From JAAYAY01 sp964429355 (GTDB lineage: Bacteria; Planctomycetota; Planctomycetia; Pirellulales; Thermoguttaceae), in the NCBI GenBank assembly GCA_964429355.1, contig CAYSCH010000022.1, positions 1 to 45,560 of the forward strand: a DNA stretch of 45,560 nt, given 5' to 3'. This document shows positions 7,656 to 15,590 of this stretch, piece by piece (the first letter of the stretch is position 1; the number at the start of each line of letters is the position of its first letter). The notes under the pieces are model-generated. The model saw nothing but the letters and a program-made list of their open reading frames with translations. It did not search any database and was not told the origin of the DNA. A program made the position numbers and the translations under genes.

Positions 7656-10460
7656 GTGCCCAGGCTACCGCAACGCAGCATGACTACCTTTGTGATCTTC
7701 GCACTGATCGCAATCGGACATGGCCAGGAGAGAGACGCCGACTATCCCAATGTATTCGATGACGCAGCATCTCAAGAACAGCTTGCGCCGTTGTTTCCGT
7801 TCAAGATCACTCATGGCCTGCCCGACAATATCACCAATGTGCAAACCTGGGACGGCCCCTGGCGGCCGGCCGGAGAGGACGGCTTCGTCCGGGCCGTGAA
7901 TCGGCAGTTTGTCACCGAGAACGGCCCGCGGTACTTTACCGGCACGAATATCTGCTTCAGCGGCTGTTTTCCCGAACACGATCAGGCCGAACAAGTGGCG
8001 GCCGACCTGGCCCGGTTTGGCTTCAATCTGGTACGGCTGCATTACGTTCATCACAAGTTCCCGCCCGGCAAGAAGTATGCCTCGCCCGACTCGTTCATCG
8101 AGCCGGTTCAACTGGAGAAGTTCGACTACCTGTTTCATTGTTTGAAGCAGCGAGGGATCTATGTCTACATGCAGTTGAACATCGACCGCAAGTTCGGCGT
8201 CGAATCCGGATTCGAAAACGCCGACAAGCTGCCGTGGTACAACAACGGCATCGACAATATCGAGCCCCGCATGATCTCGCTGCAGAAGAAGTACGTTCGC
8301 GACCTGCTCACCCACGTCAACCCTTACACGGGCCTGGCCTACAAGGACGATCCGGCCATCGCCACGCTCGAACTGGCCAACGAGAACTCGGTGGTCCGCG
8401 ATTGGTACGGTGGGAAGTTGGACAACCTGCCCTCGCCCTACCAAGAGTTGTTCCAGAAGCTGTGGAACGACTGGCTGACGGAGAAATACGGCAACACGGC
8501 CACTCTCCGCCGGGCCTGGAAGTGCCGATCCGATGCACTGGGCGGGGACCTGGTTGCCGACGGAACGTTCCCCAAGACGCCCGCCGACACTCGCAATTAC
8601 CCCGCCTGGGGCCTGCAGCAGGACGGCGAGAGCCGAAGCGACTGGACGATTCTCTCGGGCGATGCAACGTTGCCGAGGGGAAGCAACGCGGCCAGGTTGA
8701 CGATCCGGAAGATCGGCAAGACGCCCAACATCCCCCAGTTCTTCTGCCGTTTCGGCGTCACGGAGAATACGCAATACAACCTGTCGTTCAAGCTGCGGGC
8801 TTCGAGGGCCGGTCAGGTGTCGGTGCGGGTGAGCCAGGACCACGATCCTTGGCATGTGGCCGGCTTCCGGACGACATTCGATGCGACGGAGCAGTGGCAG
8901 ACGTACTGGTATAGCTTTCAGGCCGCCATGACCGATCCCAAGGTCCGATTGGTGTTCGCCAACTTCGCTGAGGGTGTGACCGTCGACATCGCCGACGTTT
9001 CCTTGCGTCCCGGCGGAACCATCGGCTTGAGCGAGGCGGAGACGCTGGAAGCGGGAACCGTGCCGCTGCCCACACCTGGCGGCCCGAATCGCTACCATCT
9101 ACCGGAAATCCTGGCCGACATGAACCGTTTCCTGTTCGACTGTGAAGAGTCCTACTTCCAACAGATGGCCCGCACCGTGAAAGAAGACGTGAAGGCGCTC
9201 CAGCCGGTGACGGGTACGCAACTCGGCTACGGCTTCTGCTATCCCATGGGCCGCATGGATTATTGCGACATCCACAATTACTGGTGCCATCCGGCGGCCC
9301 CGGGCGGCGGTTCCTGGACGAACCCGAAGATGAAGGAGTTCTGGTTCATCGGAAACAAGGCGATGGTCAACTGCGAGCCGGACCGATCGACGATCGCCCA
9401 ACTGGCCGTCAAACGGATTCTCAACCGCCCCTACACGGTCAGCGAGTACGATCATGGCTATCCGAATCTCTATGCCGCGGAAGGAAACCCGATGCTCTTT
9501 GCCGTGGCCGCCTTTCAGGATTGGAGCGGCGTCGTGCACTTCGCCTGGACCCATGACGACAACTACGATCCGCAGGCCATGACCGGTTACTTCGACATGA
9601 AGACCAACAGCGTCAAACAGGTCCACTTCCCGGCCTGCTATGTCATGTTCACCCGGGGCGACGTCCGGCGCGGTCCCGGCAAATACTGCTACACGCTGGA
9701 CATGTCGGAACGGCAGGAACGCGACATGAACGCGGCAGCGGCAGCGTCGAATCGCTATTCCCAGTCGGCAATGCTGTTCGATCCGGAGCCGTCCTTGTCT
9801 CTGGCGGTCTTCTCCGGCATGAATCTGACCGACCTGCCGGGCAGCCTGCCGGCCGGTTCGGGGGGCACGACGAAGATCTCGTCGTGGGATGATCTTCCTG
9901 AAACCATGGGATCGCCCGAGAAGAAATGGGTCCGCAATGAATTCGGCGAACTGTTCTGGAACTATGACGCCGAAGCCGGGGGCTACTTCATGGTCGACAC
10001 GCCGAACACCAAGGTCTTCACCGGATTCATCCGCGGTCATTCCTTCGAATACCGGGGACTCACACTCCGCCCCGGCCCGACTCGGCTCGACTGGACGACC
10101 ATCTCGCTCGTCAAGGCCAAGGGCCAACCTGCCGGTGACGATCGGCTCTCCGCCGGCAACTACCTGCTGGCGGCCTCCGGACTGATGCACAATACCGGCA
10201 GCGTCTTCAAGAAGGTCTCGGCCGACTCCATCTCCACGGCCAAGGGATATGGGGGCATTCCCGGCGAGGCCCCGATTCTCTGCGAAGGCATCCCCGCAAC
10301 ACTGACTCTCAAGGCGGGCCCTGCCCGGGTGAGATTGTTCGCCCTCGATGAGGCCGGAAATCGGACCCAGGAACTCCCCGTCTCGGGGACGACGACGGAG
10401 GCTCGCCTCGAAATCGGCCCGAAATACCGGACGCTCTGGTACGAGTTGGTTGTTGAATGA
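7656..10460 (+). CDS. Secreted GH5-like (clan GH-A) glycosidase with inserted CBM-like domain, paralog 2
   Basis: A 934-residue enzyme starting at GTG 7656, with AAGGGAA eight bases upstream. A signal peptide covers about residues 9-24 (MTTFVIFALIAIGHGQ). The layout matches the protein encoded at 1416-4040: a module with LFPFKITHGLPDNITN, a barrel with LELANEN (E243, likely acid/base), a CBM4/9-like sandwich at about 300-452 (YNLSFKLRAS through VDIADVSL), and YTVSEYDHGYPN (E597, likely nucleophile). The C-terminal region shares GYFMVDTPNTKVFTGF with a near-identical segment in the paralog. It may have a different specificity, since the loops (for example GGGSWTNPKMKEFW) differ. The upstream ATG at 7620 lacks a ribosome site at the right spacing. 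Confidence 0.82.
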   Translation: MPRLPQRSMTTFVIFALIAIGHGQERDADYPNVFDDAASQEQLAPLFPFKITHGLPDNITNVQTWDGPWRPAGEDGFVRAVNRQFVTENGPRYFTGTNICFSGCFPEHDQAEQVAADLARFGFNLVRLHYVHHKFPPGKKYASPDSFIEPVQLEKFDYLFHCLKQRGIYVYMQLNIDRKFGVESGFENADKLPWYNNGIDNIEPRMISLQKKYVRDLLTHVNPYTGLAYKDDPAIATLELANENSVVRDWYGGKLDNLPSPYQELFQKLWNDWLTEKYGNTATLRRAWKCRSDALGGDLVADGTFPKTPADTRNYPAWGLQQDGESRSDWTILSGDATLPRGSNAARLTIRKIGKTPNIPQFFCRFGVTENTQYNLSFKLRASRAGQVSVRVSQDHDPWHVAGFRTTFDATEQWQTYWYSFQAAMTDPKVRLVFANFAEGVTVDIADVSLRPGGTIGLSEAETLEAGTVPLPTPGGPNRYHLPEILADMNRFLFDCEESYFQQMARTVKEDVKALQPVTGTQLGYGFCYPMGRMDYCDIHNYWCHPAAPGGGSWTNPKMKEFWFIGNKAMVNCEPDRSTIAQLAVKRILNRPYTVSEYDHGYPNLYAAEGNPMLFAVAAFQDWSGVVHFAWTHDDNYDPQAMTGYFDMKTNSVKQVHFPACYVMFTRGDVRRGPGKYCYTLDMSERQERDMNAAAAASNRYSQSAMLFDPEPSLSLAVFSGMNLTDLPGSLPAGSGGTTKISSWDDLPETMGSPEKKWVRNEFGELFWNYDAEAGGYFMVDTPNTKVFTGFIRGHSFEYRGLTLRPGPTRLDWTTISLVKAKGQPAGDDRLSAGNYLLAASGLMHNTGSVFKKVSADSISTAKGYGGIPGEAPILCEGIPATLTLKAGPARVRLFALDEAGNRTQELPVSGTTTEARLEIGPKYRTLWYELVVE

Positions 10461-10601
10461 GCTTGATCCGAGGTACGTCGTGAAAGACGGGGTCGAGACG
10501 TTCGGTATTCAGCACATGAAGTGATTTTTTAATGTCGCGAAGATCCTGCACCTCCTGAAATGGTGGACGGCAGGGCCGCCAATTGAAAGCGGGAGAAATC
10601 A

Positions 10602-12506
10602 ATGAACAGAGTCGTTACGTTACTGGGCTCCCTGGGATTGCTCGCAGTCGCCTTCTGTGCGGAGGCTGCCGATCCGCCGCGTTGGCTGGGCTTCAACACC
10701 TATACGCCGAATGCCGAGACGCTGCAGCGATTCACCGAGGCCGGCGTCAACGTCGTGGTCTGCTTTCCCTCGAACGTGCTCAGTTCGGTGGGCGCGCCGT
10801 ACAACAGCGCTTATCCGCCCATCTGGAACGGGCTGGGGGAATACGACTTCGACTGCCTGGACCGGCAGGTGGCCGACAAACTGGCCGTGAATCCCAAGGC
10901 GAAGTTCATCTTCTTTCTCGACCTGAATACGCCCACCTGGTGGTGCCGTCTGCGGGGTGCCGCCAATCCCGACAGCTTCGACCAGTTGGGGCGAGTGGCG
11001 GCCAGCGAGGTCTGGCGCCGGGACACCCGGGAGTATCTCCAGACCGTGCTGAAGCATCTCGAATCGAAGCATCGCGACGTGATCATCGCCTATTTTCTCG
11101 CCGGCGGCTCTACGATCGAATGGCAGGACCGCTCCCTGGGCGAGGAGAGCTCGACCCGCTGCAAAGCGTGGCGACGCTGGATGACCGATCGCGGATACCC
11201 AGACCCCGTGGATATCCCGCCGGCCTCGGTCCGCGACCACGTTTCGCACGGCCCGTTCCGCGATCCGGTCGACGATGCCCTGGCCGTCAACTACTGGCGA
11301 TTCTCCAACGAATTGATCGCGGACACGATCTTGTACTATGCGGCCGCCACGCAGGAGGTCGTCCAGCATCGCGTGCCCCTCGGCCTCTGCTACGGCTACG
11401 TCATGGAGCACGGCCGCAATCGGCTGCTCTACGAAGGCCACCTCGACTTCGACCGGGTCTTCGCCTCGAAGGACCTGGATTGGTTCATCTCGCCCGGTTC
11501 CTACCACGATCGGCAAATCGGCGGGGCCAGCGGTTTCATGGTTCCGCTGGCCTCGATTCAGCACCACGGCAAGGGATTCCTGATGAGCATGGACCATCGA
11601 ACACCCACCGCCCGCAGCGTGATCCTGGGCAAACAGATCCCGGGCCATGAAGGCGGCTTCACGGACGAAGCGGCCTGTATCGCCGGGCTCCGCCGCGAGT
11701 TCTCGCTCCGCCTGATCAGCGGGATATCGACCTATTGGTTCGATCTGTTCGGCCACTGGTTCGACAGCGATGCCACCCTCGCTTCCATCACCCAGATGCG
11801 TGAGATCTGGGACCGCCTGGCCCGGTCCCGTGAACCGTCGGTCGCTCAAGTGGCCGTATTTGTCGACGCCGAGAGCATGTACTATCTCGACGGCCGGGCC
11901 GAGTTCTACAACGACCTGCTCTACAAGCAGCGTTACGGACTCTACCGCATGGGCACGCCTTACGACGTGTACTCCTTCGCTGACCTGCCGACGCTGGACC
12001 TGTCGCGATACAAACTGATCTTCTTCCCCAACCTGTTCGTGGTCGACGCCAAGCGGCGGGAGCTATTGCGTGAAAAGGTCTGCACCGGCGGCAAGACCGT
12101 GCTCTGGGGATACTCGCCGGGGATCATTGCCGACGGCAAGTACGATCCCGGCCAGGTCGAATCGCTGACCGGGATTCCCCGGGAGGCCGAGGAACTCACC
12201 TCCCGGGCGTTGGACGGTTGGCGATCAGTATATTCCCCCCAGCCCAACGTCCCTGCCGGCGTGTTGCGGAAACTGGCTCGCGAGGCGGGCGCGCACATCT
12301 ACTGGGAAGCAGAAGAACCGCTGTATGCGAACGACCGGCTGATTGCCCTGCACACCATTGAGGGTGGCCCTCGCACAGTCGTGCTGCCCAGGAAATGTCG
12401 TCGGGTCACCGAGGTCTTCAGCGGCCGCGTTGTCGCCGAGAACGCCGACCGCTTCGAAGACACGCTCTCGGCGCCTTGCACGGTGCTCTACCAACTGGAA
12501 GACTGA
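10602..12506 (+). CDS. Secreted GH42-like TIM-barrel glycosidase
   Basis: A 634-residue protein with a clean signal peptide (MNRVVTLLGSLGLLAVAFCA, then EAA) and GGGAGA eight bases before the ATG. The first 390 residues read as a TIM barrel. Strand-like segments include WLGFNTYTP, FIFFLDLNTPTWW, AYFLAGGSTIEW (E173, a candidate acid/base), GLCYGYV and WFISPGSY. Residues about 395-540 look like a GATase-like domain (AVFVDAESMYYL, IFFPNLFVV, GKTVLWGYSPG), the combination seen in GH42-type beta-galactosidases. Beta-galactosidase-like activity is therefore plausible, but I cannot place it in a numbered family with certainty. It lies 141 bases after the second GH5-like gene on the same strand. Confidence 0.7.
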   Translation: MNRVVTLLGSLGLLAVAFCAEAADPPRWLGFNTYTPNAETLQRFTEAGVNVVVCFPSNVLSSVGAPYNSAYPPIWNGLGEYDFDCLDRQVADKLAVNPKAKFIFFLDLNTPTWWCRLRGAANPDSFDQLGRVAASEVWRRDTREYLQTVLKHLESKHRDVIIAYFLAGGSTIEWQDRSLGEESSTRCKAWRRWMTDRGYPDPVDIPPASVRDHVSHGPFRDPVDDALAVNYWRFSNELIADTILYYAAATQEVVQHRVPLGLCYGYVMEHGRNRLLYEGHLDFDRVFASKDLDWFISPGSYHDRQIGGASGFMVPLASIQHHGKGFLMSMDHRTPTARSVILGKQIPGHEGGFTDEAACIAGLRREFSLRLISGISTYWFDLFGHWFDSDATLASITQMREIWDRLARSREPSVAQVAVFVDAESMYYLDGRAEFYNDLLYKQRYGLYRMGTPYDVYSFADLPTLDLSRYKLIFFPNLFVVDAKRRELLREKVCTGGKTVLWGYSPGIIADGKYDPGQVESLTGIPREAEELTSRALDGWRSVYSPQPNVPAGVLRKLAREAGAHIYWEAEEPLYANDRLIALHTIEGGPRTVVLPRKCRRVTEVFSGRVVAENADRFEDTLSAPCTVLYQLED

Positions 12507-12569
12507 ACGTTGACGCTTTGTATATCAGCCCTGAGATACCACTTGGATCATAGAATTGGAGGCTCGCTC

Positions 12570-13790
12570 GTGAACACAAATCATCACCTTACGCGACTTG
12601 TCCTCTCATTGGCCCTCGTCCTGGCGGCAACGGTCGTCTGCCAGAGCTTGTTTGCGGGGGAGGACACGCCGCCACCGGGCGTCGTGATCGATAGAAGCCC
12701 CGACTTCAAACAGATCCACGTCGGTTCACCGAGCATGGAAATCCTGCCCGACGGCACCTACGTCGCCTCTCACGACTGGTTCGGCCGCGTCTACGGCAAC
12801 CGGAAGGTTACGGTCGTCTGCCAGTCGAAGGACCGCGGGGCCACGTGGCAGAAGATCTCGGAGTTCGAGGGCCAAAAGGGGAGCATGATGTTCGCCGTCG
12901 GCGCCACGCTGTGGCACATGGGCTGGTGCTCGCCGGGCGTGGAAGGCAAGAGAGACAACTGCATCGCCATTCGCCGCTCGCAAGACGGCGGGCGAACGTG
13001 GACTGTCCCGACGGACGAGAAGTCGGGGCTCCTGCTCTCCGACAAACACTACTTCGTCGACCCGGCCCCCGTCCTGTTCTACAAGGGCCGGGTGTGGAAG
13101 GAAGTGGAGGCCGTGGGCCCGAAAGACAAGAGCCCACGGAACTGGGCCACCGGATACCAGCCGATGGTGGCCAGCGCCCCGCAAGACGCCGACCTGCTCG
13201 ATCGATCGAACTGGACGTTCAGCAACCCGGTCCCGTGGACGTCGCGTCCGGGGCTGGGCGGGTGGCTGGAGGGCAACGTGCTGTTCACGCCCGAGGGCAA
13301 GCTGATCATCCAGATGCGGGTGGACGACATCAAGGAGGGCGGCAAGGCGGCCCAGGTCCGGGTTTCTGACGACGGCAAGACGGCAACGTACGATCCGGCC
13401 TGGGGATTCGTGCCGATGCCCGGCGGCTGCAAGAAGTTCGTCATCAAGTTCGACGAGGTCTCCAAGAAGTATTGGTCCCTGGTCGACTGGATTCATCCGG
13501 ATGACGTTGACGCCCCCGACAAGGAGCGGGTCCGCAACACGCTGGCCCTGGTATGCAGCGACAAACTGAAGAGTTGGGAGGTCCGCACGATCGTGATGCG
13601 GCATCCGAGCTTGAAGATCGGCTTCCAGTATTGCGACTGGCGTGTCGAGGGCGACGACATGGTGTTCGTCTGCCGCCTTGCCTGGTACGGTGCGCCGAAC
13701 TGCCACGACGCCAACTACCTGACATTCCACCGCCTTGCGGACTTCCGGACCCTCACACGGGCCGACGACGCGGCTCCGTTTCGAGAGTAG
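12570..13790 (+). CDS. Secreted Asp-box sialidase-like beta-propeller protein
   Basis: A 406-residue protein starting at GTG 12570, with TTGGAGG seven bases upstream. The signal peptide is VNTNHHLTRLVLSLALVLAA followed by TVVCQSLFAG. Two Asp boxes are visible, SKDRGATW (86-93) and SQDGGRTW (137-144), and the order of segments (GSPSMEILPDGTYVASHD, then GNVLFTPEGKLIIQMRV) fits a six-bladed BNR/sialidase propeller (GH33-like, PF13088 type). Planctomycete proteins of this kind often act on non-sialic glycans, so calling it a true neuraminidase would be unsafe. The gene starts 63 bases after the GH42-like gene and ends 15 bases before the GH16 remnant, consistent with one operon. Confidence 0.75.
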   Translation: MNTNHHLTRLVLSLALVLAATVVCQSLFAGEDTPPPGVVIDRSPDFKQIHVGSPSMEILPDGTYVASHDWFGRVYGNRKVTVVCQSKDRGATWQKISEFEGQKGSMMFAVGATLWHMGWCSPGVEGKRDNCIAIRRSQDGGRTWTVPTDEKSGLLLSDKHYFVDPAPVLFYKGRVWKEVEAVGPKDKSPRNWATGYQPMVASAPQDADLLDRSNWTFSNPVPWTSRPGLGGWLEGNVLFTPEGKLIIQMRVDDIKEGGKAAQVRVSDDGKTATYDPAWGFVPMPGGCKKFVIKFDEVSKKYWSLVDWIHPDDVDAPDKERVRNTLALVCSDKLKSWEVRTIVMRHPSLKIGFQYCDWRVEGDDMVFVCRLAWYGAPNCHDANYLTFHRLADFRTLTRADDAAPFRE

Positions 13791-13805
13791 AAAGGATTCG
13801 AGAAC

Positions 13806-14602
13806 ATGTCGTTGGCTGCCACCGGTTCGCTGCTGGGAGTCCGCGAGACGCGGCGGATCTCGGGCGACTACGTCCTCTCCGTCGACGACTTCAAACGCCG
13901 CGCCGTGTTCGACGATGAGATCGGGCGCTACTGCTTTCCGGTCGATCACAACGCGCACGTGGTGATCGAGGACGGCATTCTGAAACTGCGGATCGACGAG
14001 AAGCTGCCGTTCCGGCCCGACAAGAGCACGCCCTGCGTGAGTTGCATTCAAACGTCCGACCACCGCTTTGGGGCAACGACGGCCGAGTACCAGATTCTGG
14101 ATAAGTTCGCCCAGAAATACGGCTGGTTCGAAATCCGTGCAAATGCCCGCGGGGCGAAGGGATTATGAGTGCTTTCTGGCTGCACCAGCACGACCCCACC
14201 AAGCAGGAGTACACGCCGGAAGGCCAGAGAAAGGGGCTCGCCGACGGAGTGGTCGAGATCGATATCATCGAGCTGCAGGGACGTCTTATCAGCGACGAGG
14301 CGAGCAGCGTAGACCTCAACGTTCACTTCACCAAAGAGGCCCACGCCCGCCCCAAGTTCCCCATCGACGCCTCCAAAGACTTCCACGTCTGGGCGATGGA
14401 GTGGCAGGAAGGACAGATCGACTGGTATTTGGACGGCGAGGTGCTCCACACCTACAAGGGCCCCACGCCGCAGGAGAAGATGTTCGTCCTCATGGCTCTC
14501 TTCCAATACTCCGGCTGGATCGGCCAGATCGATCCCAACATGGTCTATCCCAAGGATTTCGAGATCGATTATGTGCGGGTCTACTCGCGAGATGCGGAAT
14601 AG
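13806..14602 (+). pseudogene. Broken GH16 gene fused to an FAD-dependent oxidoreductase fragment
   Basis: Two consecutive reading frames make up one remnant. The first (13806-14168) starts after AAAGGA with about 45 residues (GSLLGVRETRRISGDYVLSV to EIGRYCFPVDHN) that match the C-terminal part of planctomycete FAD_oxidored proteins. It then turns into GH16 sequence (VVIEDGILKLRIDEK, YGWFEIRANARGAKGL) and stops at 14166. The second frame (14165-14602) continues at once with SAFWL, the GH16 catalytic motif EIDIIE (nucleophile and acid/base Glu) and the usual ending DFEIDYVRVYSR. A single missing base at the junction explains the break. No slippery heptamer is present, so programmed frameshifting is unlikely. 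There is no signal peptide. I read it as a deletion-fusion of two genes followed by a frameshift; a sequencing error could explain the frameshift but not the fusion. Confidence 0.8.
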
Positions 14603-14637
14603 CCGCGCGATTGTGGAGATAGTTCAAGAACACGAGT

Positions 14638-14676
14638 GAGCCTCCGACAGGCATTGGGGCACACAGTCGGAGGCTC
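14638..14676. terminator. Hairpin between convergent genes
   Basis: An 11-base perfect inverted repeat, GAGCCTCCGAC (14638-14648) and GTCGGAGGCTC (14666-14676), with a 17-base loop. It lies 35 bases after the GH16 remnant and touches the stop codon of the leftward small ORF. Only a short T/A stretch (TATT) follows, so termination may be weak; the symmetry suits both strands. Confidence 0.55.
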
Positions 14677-14990
14677 TATTGATTCCGATGCAGCCAATGA
14701 AAATGCACCTTTTGCAGACGGGCCCGTCTCCCCACGGGTCGGGGATTGTGATGGCCTTGTCGGCCACGTGCCTGACGGTCATTCCCTGGTTTTCCGAAAG
14801 GAAGAACCACGTACGATTCGGCCAATAACACCATGAACAGCACGGCGCCGAGAATAGCCACGAATATGCCTGGCCGGTCGAACCCGCCAAGGGTGAGCGT
14901 CAAACCGGACAACACCGCGAGAAATGCCCCGTAGAAGCATCCCAAGTTGACGAGGCGAAGCCGCCCGATACGCGACAACTTCCGCTGCAT
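14676..14990 (-). CDS. Small two-helix membrane protein, possibly frameshifted
   Basis: An open frame of 104 codons. Its ATG at 14990 sits eight bases after AGGAG. Residues about 13-36 (LVNLGCFYGAFLAVLSGLTL) and 42-62 (IFVAILGAVLFMVLLAESY) are strongly hydrophobic, with a basic N-terminus (MQRKLSRIGRLR), so two membrane helices are likely. After about residue 65 the frame becomes Arg/His-rich and unlike a natural protein. A neighbouring frame there reads more plausibly (ADKAITIPDPWGDGPVCKRC), which suggests a frameshift near 14790. I do not recognise the family. It may be a real small gene or a remnant. Confidence 0.4.
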   Translation of the reverse strand: MQRKLSRIGRLRLVNLGCFYGAFLAVLSGLTLTLGGFDRPGIFVAILGAVLFMVLLAESYVVLPFGKPGNDRQARGRQGHHNPRPVGRRARLQKVHFHWLHRNQ

Positions 14991-15590
14991 TCGAACTCCT
15001 GTCGGAGGACCCTGGGACTCTTCCTGGTTTGGCACGGATGAAGGGAATCAGAGCACACCCTCACCTCCCCACAAAAACTCCGGGAGGCAGATACCGAGAT
15101 TCCCCGTATCACGGCAATTAGCCGGCTCAGCCGCTCCTGTCAACCATCCGGATTAGCCCGTCCGGGGTGCGTCGCGATGCAGCAGCCCGCAACCGGATTT
15201 TGTCCGGATGGCGCCGAAGAACCAGGAAGACTGCGAAGTCCTGATGTGGCAAGAAGAGCAGCAGGCACTCTTCGAAAGGGCGATTGCGGGAAATAGGGGT
15301 TTCTGGCACTTCTGCTGGCGGCACTCGGAGAGTTCGGAGAGTGCCTGCTACTTTGCAGTTCTCCTGGCCGAAGGACGGGCCCACTTGAACAGGACTACCG
15401 GGATAAGGGAAGATAGGAATCGCTGACGACGTCCACCCGGCCACCACTTGCCAGCACACACCGGCCCGCTGGAGCCGCTGCCAAAACCGCCGGTGGTGCA
15501 CATCCATGCCCATGGGAGACTTACGCGTTTTGCCACGGCCCCTTCACTCACCGGTCCCATTCCCCTTCCTCCAACGATGATCACCACACC
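14991..15590. other. Gene-poor stretch upstream of the GH99-like gene
   Basis: About 600 bases with no frame I would defend as a gene. Frames at 15127-15513 (minus) and 15208-15426 (plus) lack ribosome sites and recognisable motifs. A short tandem duplication (two copies of CGGAGAGT, around 15325-15342) is visible. The promoter for the gene at 15591 must lie here or the gene is reached by readthrough; I found no convincing -35/-10 pair. Confidence 0.4.

Noticed and set aside
7665..11849. Minus-strand open frames of 360-480 codons opposite the GH5-like and GH42-like genes
   Set aside because: Shadow frames of high-GC coding sequence; no ribosome sites or domains.
14160..14168. Programmed -1 frameshift in the GH16 gene
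   Set aside because: The sequence at the junction (GGATTATGA) is not a slippery heptamer and no downstream stem was evident; mutation or a sequencing error is simpler.
14165..14602. Separate short GH16 protein with its own ATG
   Set aside because: The ATG lies inside the GH16 fold, right before SAFWL, and the preceding frame supplies the missing N-terminal half, so it is the second piece of a broken gene.
15127..15513. Possible gene in the gap before the GH99-like gene
   Set aside because: No ribosome site, no motif, and a composition that changes character along the frame.
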